Shown here in pieces: positions 1-8,129 of a DNA stretch of 64,000 nucleotides. Below the pieces are notes generated by a model that had not been told where the DNA came from, did not search any database, and saw only the letters and a program-made list of their open reading frames with translations. The position numbers and the translations under genes are program-made. Position 1 is the first letter of the stretch, and each line of letters begins with the position of its first letter. Source of the stretch: Streptomyces blattellae (GTDB lineage: Bacteria; Actinomycetota; Actinomycetes; Streptomycetales; Streptomycetaceae); the NCBI RefSeq assembly GCF_009709555.1, contig NZ_WJBG01000218.1, positions 1 through 64,000 of the forward strand, written 5' to 3'.

Positions 1-244
1 GCCTAATGGGAGCTGCCGGGTCGGAGAGACTCGGTGCCGTAGCCGCCAGCAGGTGAGCACTTATGTCGCCGGAACCACTGTGAGTTCTGTGGTCAGACCG
101 TGCCCCTGCTGGTTGGCCGGAAGGCCATGACCGCTGATGGGGTGGCGTGCCCGCCGAGCTGAGCGTGAGCACTGGATCCATTAGGCCGCGTGCCGTGTCT
201 TCCGCGGGCTGCATGACCGGGAAGTACCTGACCTGGAGGATGAG
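1..244 (+). ncRNA. Candidate IS110 bridge RNA region in the element's left end
   Basis: This stretch before the transposase start has no convincing open frame and is followed by a clear ribosome binding site at 235-239. In IS110-group elements the non-coding left end is known to encode a bridge RNA whose two internal loops pair with target and donor DNA. The position and length here fit that role. I did not derive a fold or the loop sequences, and position 1 is not the element end, so part of the RNA may be missing. This is an inference from family architecture only. Confidence 0.3.
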
Positions 245-1471
245 TTGCTGCTGATCGGCGACGACTGGGCCGAGGACCACCACGATGTCGAAGTCCAGGA
301 CACCACCGGCCGCCGCCTCGCGACCGCAAGGTTGCCCGAGGGCGCGGACGGTATCACCAAGCTCCACGAGCTTGTGGCGAAGCATGCGGGTGAGGACCTC
401 GTCCCCTGCGACGTGATCGTCGGGATCGAGACGGACCGCGGCACCTGGGTGCAGGCCCTGCTTGCGGCCGGCTACCGGGTCTACGCGATCAACCCTCGGC
501 AGGTCGCCCGGTTCAAGGAGCGGTACAGCACCTCCGGCGCCAAGAGCGACAGAGGCGACGCCCACGCGCTGGCCGACATGGTCCGCATCGACCGCGACCA
601 GCTGCGGCCCATCGCCGGCGACAGCGACCAGGCCCAGGCCGTCAAGGTCGTCGCCCGCGCCCACCAGACCCTGATCTGGGAACGCACCCGCACCTTCCAA
701 CGACTGCGCAACACGCTGCGCGAGTACTTCCCCGCAGCCCTGAACGCCTACGCGAGCCTGGAGCTGACCAGCACCGACGCGCTGGAACTGCTCATCAAGG
801 CGCCCACCCCCCAGGCGGCGGCCAGGCTCACCCGCATCCAGATCACCGCCATCTTGGCCCGCGCCCGACGCCACAACCGGGACCAGAAGGCCGGGGCCAT
901 CCAGGCCGCCTTGCGCGAGAAGCACCTGGAACTGCCCGAGCCGGTGGCCGCCGCCTACGGGGCCACCACGACCGCCCATGCTCGTCTCCTGATCGCCCTC
1001 AACGAACAGATAGCCGCGATGGAAGAGCAGGTGAAGGCGCATTTTCTCGCGCACCCGGACGCTGAGATCTACCTCTCCATGCCCGGCATCGGAGAGATCA
1101 CCGGCGCCCGGGTGCTCGCCGAGTTCGGGGACGATCCCACCCGTTACAGCTCCGCCAAGGCCCGCAAGAACTACGCCGGAACCAGCCCCGTTACCCGGGC
1201 CTCCGGCAAGAGCCACACCGTCCAGGCCCGCTACGTGCGCAACAACCGGCTCGCCGACGCGCTTCAGCGCCAGGCGTTCTCCGCCCTGCGGGCCTCACCC
1301 GGCGCCCGCCGGTACTACGACAAGCAGCGAGCCCGCGAGGCCGGCTACAACTCTGCCCTCCGCCAGGTCGGCAACAGGCTCGTCGGCATCCTCCACGGAT
1401 GCCTCAAGACCCGCACCCTCTACGACGAAGCAACCGCCTGGTCGCACCACGCACAACCCCATACCGCTTGA
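245..1471 (+). CDS. IS110-family transposase (DEDD recombinase)
   Basis: This 408-residue protein is the recombinase that moves the element, working with an element-encoded bridge RNA in the IS110 family. The N-terminal RuvC-like DEDD domain is visible from GDDWAEDHHDV through GIETDRG to the conserved SDRGDAHALADMVR stretch. The C-terminal transposase_20 domain begins near SMPGIGEITGARVLAEFGD and contains the Ser-bearing segment NYAGTSPVTRASGKS. The start is a TTG; GGAGG at 235-239 lies five bases before it, and the only upstream in-frame sequence ends at a stop at 182-184 without an ATG or GTG. Length is normal for the family, so the enzyme looks intact. Confidence 0.9.
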   Translation: MLLIGDDWAEDHHDVEVQDTTGRRLATARLPEGADGITKLHELVAKHAGEDLVPCDVIVGIETDRGTWVQALLAAGYRVYAINPRQVARFKERYSTSGAKSDRGDAHALADMVRIDRDQLRPIAGDSDQAQAVKVVARAHQTLIWERTRTFQRLRNTLREYFPAALNAYASLELTSTDALELLIKAPTPQAAARLTRIQITAILARARRHNRDQKAGAIQAALREKHLELPEPVAAAYGATTTAHARLLIALNEQIAAMEEQVKAHFLAHPDAEIYLSMPGIGEITGARVLAEFGDDPTRYSSAKARKNYAGTSPVTRASGKSHTVQARYVRNNRLADALQRQAFSALRASPGARRYYDKQRAREAGYNSALRQVGNRLVGILHGCLKTRTLYDEATAWSHHAQPHTA

Positions 1472-1520
1472 CACCAAACGACATGGGGTGTCTGACCTGG
1501 ACCCCAGGGCACCTCGGCCT

Positions 1521-1550
1521 GGTGCCGCCGCGTCTCCGCGCGGCGGCACC
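1521..1550 (+). promoter_or_regulatory. Strong hairpin between IS110 and the lanthipeptide operon
   Basis: Positions 1521-1532 and 1539-1550 form a perfect 12-bp stem of almost pure GC with a six-base loop. It lies after the transposase and 34 bases before the LanB start. It may terminate read-through from the element or act in the 5' leader of the operon. There is no T-run, as is usual for Streptomyces terminators. Confidence 0.55.
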
Positions 1551-1583
1551 AGCCCCCCGTCCCCTCACCAACGGAGGTACTTG

Positions 1584-4500
1584 GTGGTTGCTTCGCCTGC
1601 AGCGTTCCGCACCGGTTCCGCTGCTCTCGTGCGCACCGTGGCCCGGCCCTCGCTGCCGATTCCTCCATGCCCTGACCTCGATGACCGCTCGCCCAGTGGT
1701 TCGTCTGCCCGCGTGGCGTGGCTACGCGCGGTCTGGGCGAACAAGGACGTCACCGAGGCACTCCAGCACTCCAGCCCGGTCCTGGCCGCCCAAGTAGGGG
1801 CCCTGTGCACAGCCGAGGATCCCGCCCTCCGGGATGTGCAGCGCGCCGCGCTGTCCGTGGCCCGCTACCTGCTCCGGGCGCAGCACCGGGCCACACCCTT
1901 CGGCCTGTTCGCCGGCGTGGCCACCGCGGAGTTCGGCCCGCAGGCGCGGGCCGAATGGGGCGAGGAGCACGTGGTCGTCGGCCGGGCGGGGGCAGAGTGG
2001 CTGGCGGCCCTGGTCGCACGGTTGGAGTCATGCCCGGACCTCCTCCAACGGCTGCCCGTCGTCATCAACAACACCGTGACGTACCGGGGAGACCGGCTCA
2101 TCGTGCCGTTCCAGCCCGACGTCCAGGACGACCGGACCCGCGCGGTCGAGGCGTCTCTGGCCCTGACCGGACCGGTGCGCGCGGTCCTTGCCGCGACCCG
2201 ACTGCCGATCCGGTTCGGCACCCTCGCGGACAAACTCCAGGCGGAGTTCCCCGAAGCCAGTCCCGAGAGGGCACGTCGACTGCTGGCGGAGCTGATCCGG
2301 CGGCGGGTACTGATCACAAGCCTGCAGGCTCCGAGCACCGAGACCGATGCCCTCGGGTATCTGGTGGGCCAACTCGCCGCGATCGACGCCGGAAGCCTCG
2401 CCCCGGTCGCGGGGACCGTACGCGAACTCCACGCGGTCCGGGCGGGCCTGGAGGGGTGCACCACGTACGGCGGCCGGGACAGCGTCGCGGCGCGGATGCG
2501 CAACCTCGTCCCCGGCCTGCGTCGCCACCCCGTCGCGCTCGACCTCCGCCTGGACGCCCAGATCGTTCTGCCGGAAGCGGTCGCCCAAGAGATCGAGCGC
2601 GCCGCTCTCATCCTGACCCGCTTGAGCATCCGCCCGTACGGGACCGCCGCCTGGAACGAGTACCACCAGCGGTTCTACGAGCGGTACGGCATCGGCACGA
2701 TGGTGCCGCTCGTGGAGGCCGTGGCGGACAGCGGCACCGGCTATCCCGACGGCTACCCAGGCGCTCCGGCCGGCGCACGCAGGCCCCGCGTCTCCGCTCG
2801 GGACGACGCCCTCGTACGGCTGGCTCAGACCGCCGCGCTCGAGGGCCGCGACGAAGTGATCCTCACGGACGAACAGATTGGGGCCCTGGACGTGGGTCCC
2901 GACAAGCCTCGGTTGCCGCCGCACTTGGAGATCGGGGTGCGGGTGCACGCGGCCAGCCTGGAGGAGTTGCAGCGCGGGCAGTTCCGGGTGGAGGTCGTCA
3001 GCGTGTCCCGTGGCGCCGGCGTCTCCACGGGCCGATTCCTCAGCGTGCTGTCCTCCGCTGACCGCGAGGCCCTGGCCGCCGAGCTTGCCGACCTCCCGGC
3101 CGCAGACGGCAACACCATGCCCGCGCAGCTCTCTTTCCCGCCCCTGCTCCCCGAGAGCGCCCACGTCACCCGCTCCCCACAGGTGCTACCCACCGTGATC
3201 AGCCTTCAGGAGCACCGCGCCCCGCAGGACATCGTCCTGACCCCGGAGGACTTGGCTGTGGGGTGCGACGGCCGCCGCATGTACCTCGCCGTCCCCGAGC
3301 GCGGACATCGCGTGGAGGCCGTCGGGATGCACGCGCTGAACCTGCGCACCCACACCCCACCACTGGTGCGGTTCCTCACCGAACTGTCCCGCGCCCAGTG
3401 CACGCAGGTCACCGTCTTCGACTGGGGCGCCGCAACGGCGATGCCGTTCCTTCCACGTCTGCGGTACGGCCGAACCGTGCTGGCCCCGGCCCGCTGGCGG
3501 CTGGAAGCGTCCGAACTGCCCGGCCATGCCCGTCCTCGGGCTGAGTGGGACGTTGCGCTCAGCGACTGGCGTGCCCGGCGGAGGCTGCCGCGCCACGTCC
3601 ATCTCTTAGAGGACGACCGGCGCCTCTTCCTCGACCTCGACGAGGCCGGCCATCGTGCGCTCCTGCGCAGACACCTCGACCGTACGCGCCTGGCCGTACT
3701 CGTCGAGGCCCCGGAACCAGAGGCGTACGGCTGGTGCGGCGGGCGAGCCCACGAGGTCGTGGTGCCCCTCAAAGCAACCAGGCCGTCGACATGGCCGCCG
3801 CTGCCAGCCCCCAGCCGGGCCCGTGCCCTGTCTGCGGACCAGATGCAGACGCCTGCCTCTTCCTCGGTTCTTCTGGCCGCCCTGTACGGCGACCCCCGCC
3901 GCCAAGACGTCTTGCTCTCCCGGCACTTGCCCGGCCTCCTCGAACAGCTCGGCAACCCGCCGTGGTGGTTCATCCGCTTCCGAGACCCGGACCAACACCT
4001 CCGCGTACGCATCGCCCTCCCCGACCCGGAAGCCTTTGCCGGCACGGCCCGAACGGTGAGTGCCTGGGCCGACGAGCTACGAAGCGTCGGCCTGCTGGCC
4101 GACCTGCGCTATCCCACCTCCTACCGGGAGATGGGCCGCTGGGGCTCCGGCGCCGCATGGGAGGCGTCCGAGGAGGTCTTCCGGGCGGACTCGCGCGCCG
4201 TCCTGGCCCAGCTCACTCAGCCTCAGCGCCCTGGACCGCGCACGCGGGTGGTGGCGCACACCGTTGCGATCGCCTCCGCGTTCCTCGGCAGCACCGAGGC
4301 CGGCATGCAATGGCTGATCGAACACATCCCACCAACCGCCCCCGCGCCCGTTCCGCGCCCGCAGTTCACCGACGCCGTACGGCTCGCCGACCCGAGCGAC
4401 GACTGGTCGGTGCTGCGCAGTGTGCCGGGCGGGGACGCCATCGTGTCGGGATGGGCTGACCGGGATACGGCGCTCGCTGCGTACCGGCCGCACCTGCCCG

Positions 4501-4667
4501 GCCCGGACACCCAGGGCATCGCCGTCGACGACGTCCTGACCTCGCTGCTGCACGTCCACTTCGTGCGCCACGTCGCCGTGAACTTTCCGGAGGAAGAGGT
4601 GTGCCTCTACCTGGCGCGTGCCGCGGCCCTGGCCTGGACCGCCCGCACTCGGGGGAGGGCCTCGTGA
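1584..4667 (+). CDS. Class I lanthipeptide dehydratase (LanB), full length
   Basis: LanB enzymes dehydrate Ser and Thr of a precursor peptide by glutamyl transfer from Glu-tRNA followed by elimination. The N-terminal glutamylation domain carries the hallmark TPFGLFAGV near residue 105. The C-terminal elimination (SpaB_C, thiopeptide-type) domain starts near residue 760 at SSSVLLAALYG and includes PPWWFIRFRDPDQHLRVRI and the RYPTSYREMGRWG stretch. At 1027 residues it is a single-chain, full-length LanB rather than the split form of thiopeptide clusters. The GTG at 1584 is chosen because GGAGG sits at 1573-1577; an upstream ATG frame lacks such a site. The stop overlaps the LanC start, so the two are translationally coupled. 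Confidence 0.93.
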   Translation: MVASPAAFRTGSAALVRTVARPSLPIPPCPDLDDRSPSGSSARVAWLRAVWANKDVTEALQHSSPVLAAQVGALCTAEDPALRDVQRAALSVARYLLRAQHRATPFGLFAGVATAEFGPQARAEWGEEHVVVGRAGAEWLAALVARLESCPDLLQRLPVVINNTVTYRGDRLIVPFQPDVQDDRTRAVEASLALTGPVRAVLAATRLPIRFGTLADKLQAEFPEASPERARRLLAELIRRRVLITSLQAPSTETDALGYLVGQLAAIDAGSLAPVAGTVRELHAVRAGLEGCTTYGGRDSVAARMRNLVPGLRRHPVALDLRLDAQIVLPEAVAQEIERAALILTRLSIRPYGTAAWNEYHQRFYERYGIGTMVPLVEAVADSGTGYPDGYPGAPAGARRPRVSARDDALVRLAQTAALEGRDEVILTDEQIGALDVGPDKPRLPPHLEIGVRVHAASLEELQRGQFRVEVVSVSRGAGVSTGRFLSVLSSADREALAAELADLPAADGNTMPAQLSFPPLLPESAHVTRSPQVLPTVISLQEHRAPQDIVLTPEDLAVGCDGRRMYLAVPERGHRVEAVGMHALNLRTHTPPLVRFLTELSRAQCTQVTVFDWGAATAMPFLPRLRYGRTVLAPARWRLEASELPGHARPRAEWDVALSDWRARRRLPRHVHLLEDDRRLFLDLDEAGHRALLRRHLDRTRLAVLVEAPEPEAYGWCGGRAHEVVVPLKATRPSTWPPLPAPSRARALSADQMQTPASSSVLLAALYGDPRRQDVLLSRHLPGLLEQLGNPPWWFIRFRDPDQHLRVRIALPDPEAFAGTARTVSAWADELRSVGLLADLRYPTSYREMGRWGSGAAWEASEEVFRADSRAVLAQLTQPQRPGPRTRVVAHTVAIASAFLGSTEAGMQWLIEHIPPTAPAPVPRPQFTDAVRLADPSDDWSVLRSVPGGDAIVSGWADRDTALAAYRPHLPGPDTQGIAVDDVLTSLLHVHFVRHVAVNFPEEEVCLYLARAAALAWTARTRGRAS

Positions 4668-5938
4668 CCGCCCACCCCGCGCTCGGCTTGGTCGACGCCA
4701 TCGCCGCCCGGCTCGCCGACCCCGACATCGTGCCCCTCGGCTCCAGGCTGCTGTCCTCGGACCGGCAGCATCTTGCTTACGGCCCGCCCGGCATCGCGCT
4801 CCTGCACATCGAGCTGGCCGCTAACGGCCGCGGCCCGTGGCACCGCGCCCACGGCTGGCTCGCCGCCGCCTCCCGGCAGCCGCTCACCAGCGGCTCGGAC
4901 AGCCACCCCTTCTATGGAGTGCCCGCCTTCGCCCATGCCCTGAGCTGTGCCGCCGACCACCTTCCCGGCTCCTACCAGCGCGCCCTCGACAGGATGGACG
5001 GACAGATCGCAGTCGACGTCGGACGCCGTCTCGACGCCGCACACCGCCGCATGGACGCCGGACGCCTGCCGCAGCTCGCCGAGTTCGACGCCATCCGGGG
5101 CCTCACCGGATACGGCGCCTACCTACTGCGCCGAGACCCCGGCAGCTCCACGATGCGCGCCGTTCTCGACTACTGCGTGCGCCTCACCGAACCGATCACC
5201 CACCACGGCGAGACCCTGCCGGGTTGGTGGGCGGAGACCGGGCCCTCGGGCAGCCCGGACGACCGATTCCCCGGCGGGCACGCCAACACCGGTATGGCGC
5301 ACGGCATCGGCGGTGTGCTCGCGCTCCTGGCCCTCGCCGCTCGGAACGGCTCCGTCATCAACGGGCAGCATGCAGCACTGCGCACCATCCTGACCTGGCT
5401 GGACCGCTGGAAGGAGAAGTCCGACGGCGGACCGGTCTGGCCGTACTGGGTCACTCAGGGCGAGCTGCGCAGGGGGCGTCTCGCCCCGTCCGCGCCCCAG
5501 CGGCCTTCCTGGTGCTACGGCACCGCCGGCCTCGCCCGCGCCCAGCAACTTGCCGCGCTTGCCCTCGGCGATGCCAGCCGCCAGATCGAGGCGGAGAACG
5601 CGCTCGTGGCCGCCCTCACCGATCCCGAGCAGCTGAAGGCTACGACGGACAACGGCCTGTGCCACGGGTTCACCGGCCTCGCCCACGCTGCCGCGCGTAT
5701 GGCCGACGACGCCCACCCCTCGACCGCGGGAAATCTCCGTGCCGCGATCCCTCCCCTCCTGGCTGCGGTCATCCCGCCGGGCACCGACCCCGAACTCATG
5801 GCCACGGCGCTCATTCAGGACGAGGACGGCGGCCCCGGCCTACTCGACGGCGCCGCCGGCATAGCCCTGGCCCTCCTCGCGCCCAGCACCGCCGCATCAC
5901 CCCGGTCCGCCTGGGACGCATGCCTCCTCATCGCTTGA
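4664..5938 (+). CDS. Lanthionine synthetase C-like cyclase (LanC)
   Basis: LanC adds cysteine thiols to dehydrated residues to close (methyl)lanthionine rings, using a zinc ion. The 424-residue protein shows the LanC signatures in order: GMAHGIGG near residue 208, SWCYGTAGLARA near 281 with the first zinc cysteine, and CHGFTGLAH near 333 supplying the second cysteine and the histidine. All three zinc ligands are therefore present and the enzyme should be active. The GTG start at 4664 overlaps the LanB stop as GTGA, which fixes the start and indicates coupled translation. The methyltransferase fusion follows after 21 bases. Confidence 0.93.
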   Translation: MTAHPALGLVDAIAARLADPDIVPLGSRLLSSDRQHLAYGPPGIALLHIELAANGRGPWHRAHGWLAAASRQPLTSGSDSHPFYGVPAFAHALSCAADHLPGSYQRALDRMDGQIAVDVGRRLDAAHRRMDAGRLPQLAEFDAIRGLTGYGAYLLRRDPGSSTMRAVLDYCVRLTEPITHHGETLPGWWAETGPSGSPDDRFPGGHANTGMAHGIGGVLALLALAARNGSVINGQHAALRTILTWLDRWKEKSDGGPVWPYWVTQGELRRGRLAPSAPQRPSWCYGTAGLARAQQLAALALGDASRQIEAENALVAALTDPEQLKATTDNGLCHGFTGLAHAAARMADDAHPSTAGNLRAAIPPLLAAVIPPGTDPELMATALIQDEDGGPGLLDGAAGIALALLAPSTAASPRSAWDACLLIA

Positions 5939-5959
5939 TCCACCGACCGAAGGACCTCT

Positions 5960-8041
5960 ATGCCTCCCGACCGCTGGCAGCAGCACAACATCACCTTCCT
6001 GGACCGGGAGAGTGCCCGGCGCACCATTGCCGAACGCCTCGGCCCAGCCCTGATCCAGGCCGAGGCCGACGGGCAGCTCACCGGCTGGTGGTTCATGAAC
6101 AAGCAGCCCTGGCCGCTGCGTTACCTCGCCGACAAGCCCTCACCCGCCATTGAGTCGCTCCTGAGCGATCTCATCGGCGATGGCGTGGCCGTGTCGTGCC
6201 TGCCCGGCGTCTACGAGCCCGAGACCGACGCATTCGGCGGACCCGAGGCCATGGACGCAGCTCACGAACTGTTCCACAGCGACTCCCGCCACCTGCTCGC
6301 TTACCAGCCGAACCCGATGCACTTGGGACGCCGGGAGACCGCCGTCCTGCTGGCGAGCGTCATGATGCGCGGTGCTGGACTCGACTGGTTCGAACAGGGC
6401 GACGTATGGGCGAAGGTCGCGGCCCTTCGACCGGCCGCCGCTCCACAGCCACCCGAACGAGCCGCCGAACTGGCCCCGGCTATGCGGAAGCTCATGACCG
6501 CTGACGCCCACAGCCTCTGCCGCCTGGGCGGCCCACTCCACGCGCACGAAGAATGGGTGACCGCCCTTGAACGGGCCGGAGCCACCCTCGCCGACCTCGC
6601 AGGCCGCGGCGCCCTCACCCGCGGCCTGCGAGCCGTCATCGCCCACCACGTGATCTTCCACGCCAACCGCGCCGGTCTCCTCCGGGACGACCAGAGCGCC
6701 CTGTCCCACATCGCACGAGAGGTAGTCATGGGAACGAGTGACCACACCGAGTCGCCCACCGAGGCAACGGCCGACATGGATAGCGTCAGCGCGGTGAAAA
6801 CCGACACGATCACCACCCCCACAGCGGACGCCGAACGCCTCCGCAACGCCCTGGTCGACCAGCTCCGCGCGGACGGACACGCCCGCACGCCCGCCGTCGA
6901 GACCGCGTTTCGGACCGTGCCCCGCCACATGTTCGTGCCCGAGGCGACGCTCGAAGACGCCTACGCCAACGCACCGGTGCACATCAAGTACGACACCGAC
7001 GGCACGTCCATCTCCTGCGCCTCCCAACCGGGCGTCGTCGCCCTCATGCTGGACCAGCTCGACGCCCAGCCAGGCGAACGCATCCTCGAACTCGGCGCCG
7101 GCACCGGCTACAACGCCGGTCTCCTCGCCCACCTGGTCGGCGAAAGCGGCCACGTGACCACCCTCGACGTTGACGACGACCTCGTGGAAGGCGCCCGCGC
7201 CCACCTCGCCAGCGCGGGAATCACCAACGCCCAGGCCGTGACCCGCGACGGGGCTCTCGGCTACGCCGAAGGAGCGCCGTACGACCGGATCATCGCCACC
7301 GTCGGCGCCCACGGCGTACCGCACGCCTGGCTGCAGCAGCTCGCTCCCGGCGGCCGGCTCCTCGTCCCCCAGCGCCTCAAGGGCACGGTGTCCCGCTCCA
7401 TCGCCTACGAGCAGCGTGACAGCCGGTGGGTGTCCCTCGGCAGCGAGATGAACACCTTCATGCCGCTTCGGAGGGGCATCGCCGACGACGTCCGCCGAGT
7501 GATCCCGCTCAGTACGGACGGCGCCGTACGACTCCAGGCCCCCGCCGGTCTCAGCATCGACGCCGATGCCCTCGCAGGCGTACTTGACCAGCCGCGCACC
7601 GAGGAGTGGACCGGCATGACGGTCCGCGCCATGGAGTCGCCGGAGTGGATGGAACTGTTCGTCACCTGCTCCCTCCCCTCCGGCCTGATCCGGATGCTGT
7701 TCCCCCGCAGCGCCAAGGGCACCCTGCTCACCGAGGACCCCTACCCCTCCTCCACCGCGGCCGTCGACAAGGGCGCCGTCACCTACCTCGCCCGGCGCGT
7801 GTCCAAGGAGAAGACCCCCGAGGGCGACAAGCTCTGGGAGTTCGGCGTCATCGGCCACGGCCCCGGCAGCGACGAACTGGCCGCGAAGGTCGCCGACGCC
7901 ATCCGCACCTGGGACAGGGAGTACCGCGACCGCGAGGCCACGTTCGAGCTCCAGCCCCTGGACACCCCCGCCATCGAGCAGCGTCCCGGCCTCTTCGCCC
8001 TCGATACGCCGCTGAACCGCATCGTCGTCGATTGGCGATGA
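5960..8041 (+). CDS. Thiopeptide-type (SpaB_C-like) domain fused to FxLD-system methyltransferase
   Basis: Residues 1-260 resemble the SpaB_C/thiopep_ocin domain, the elimination module of split LanB enzymes: see TGWWFMNKQPWPLRYLA and the helical C-terminal half. A short acidic linker leads to a protein-L-isoaspartate O-methyltransferase-like domain from about residue 292, with TVPRHMFVPEATLEDAYAN, the variant SISCASQPG segment and the SAM loop ELGAGTGYNAG near 378. This arrangement matches the methyltransferase of FxLD-type lanthipeptide systems. Relatives methylate an aspartate side chain and lead to succinimide or isoaspartate in the peptide; for this protein that chemistry is inferred. 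It is the last gene of the operon, followed by a hairpin at 8061-8091. Confidence 0.85.
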   Translation: MPPDRWQQHNITFLDRESARRTIAERLGPALIQAEADGQLTGWWFMNKQPWPLRYLADKPSPAIESLLSDLIGDGVAVSCLPGVYEPETDAFGGPEAMDAAHELFHSDSRHLLAYQPNPMHLGRRETAVLLASVMMRGAGLDWFEQGDVWAKVAALRPAAAPQPPERAAELAPAMRKLMTADAHSLCRLGGPLHAHEEWVTALERAGATLADLAGRGALTRGLRAVIAHHVIFHANRAGLLRDDQSALSHIAREVVMGTSDHTESPTEATADMDSVSAVKTDTITTPTADAERLRNALVDQLRADGHARTPAVETAFRTVPRHMFVPEATLEDAYANAPVHIKYDTDGTSISCASQPGVVALMLDQLDAQPGERILELGAGTGYNAGLLAHLVGESGHVTTLDVDDDLVEGARAHLASAGITNAQAVTRDGALGYAEGAPYDRIIATVGAHGVPHAWLQQLAPGGRLLVPQRLKGTVSRSIAYEQRDSRWVSLGSEMNTFMPLRRGIADDVRRVIPLSTDGAVRLQAPAGLSIDADALAGVLDQPRTEEWTGMTVRAMESPEWMELFVTCSLPSGLIRMLFPRSAKGTLLTEDPYPSSTAAVDKGAVTYLARRVSKEKTPEGDKLWEFGVIGHGPGSDELAAKVADAIRTWDREYRDREATFELQPLDTPAIEQRPGLFALDTPLNRIVVDWR

Positions 8042-8060
8042 CGCCCCACGCGTAGCGGAT

Positions 8061-8091
8061 GGTGCCCGTCGGCACACGACCGGCGGGCACC
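8061..8091 (+). terminator. Terminator of the lanthipeptide operon
   Basis: Arms 8061-8072 and 8080-8091 pair over 12 bp with one G-T wobble and a seven-base loop, 19 bases after the methyltransferase stop. This suggests the operon of three genes ends here. Confidence 0.65.
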
Positions 8092-8129
8092 GTCGCCTCA
8101 GTAGTCGTCACTCTCGACCCGGGGGATCC

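Larger units (their letters stand above)
1..1492 (+). mobile_element. IS110-family insertion sequence, left end cut by window edge
   Basis: The element is defined by the IS110 transposase at 245-1471 and the roughly 240-base leader before it. IS110 elements lack long terminal inverted repeats, so neither boundary can be fixed from one copy. The right limit is set provisionally at 1492, where a short inverted repeat (GACACC at 1470-1475, GGTGTC at 1487-1492) follows the transposase stop. The element sits about 90 bases upstream of the lanthipeptide dehydratase and in the same orientation, so it separates that operon from whatever lay further left. Confidence 0.7.

Noticed and set aside
1-244. 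A lanthipeptide precursor gene left of the transposase
   Set aside because: Translations of the plus strand show no leader with an FxLD motif and no Ser/Thr/Cys-rich core between a start and a stop.
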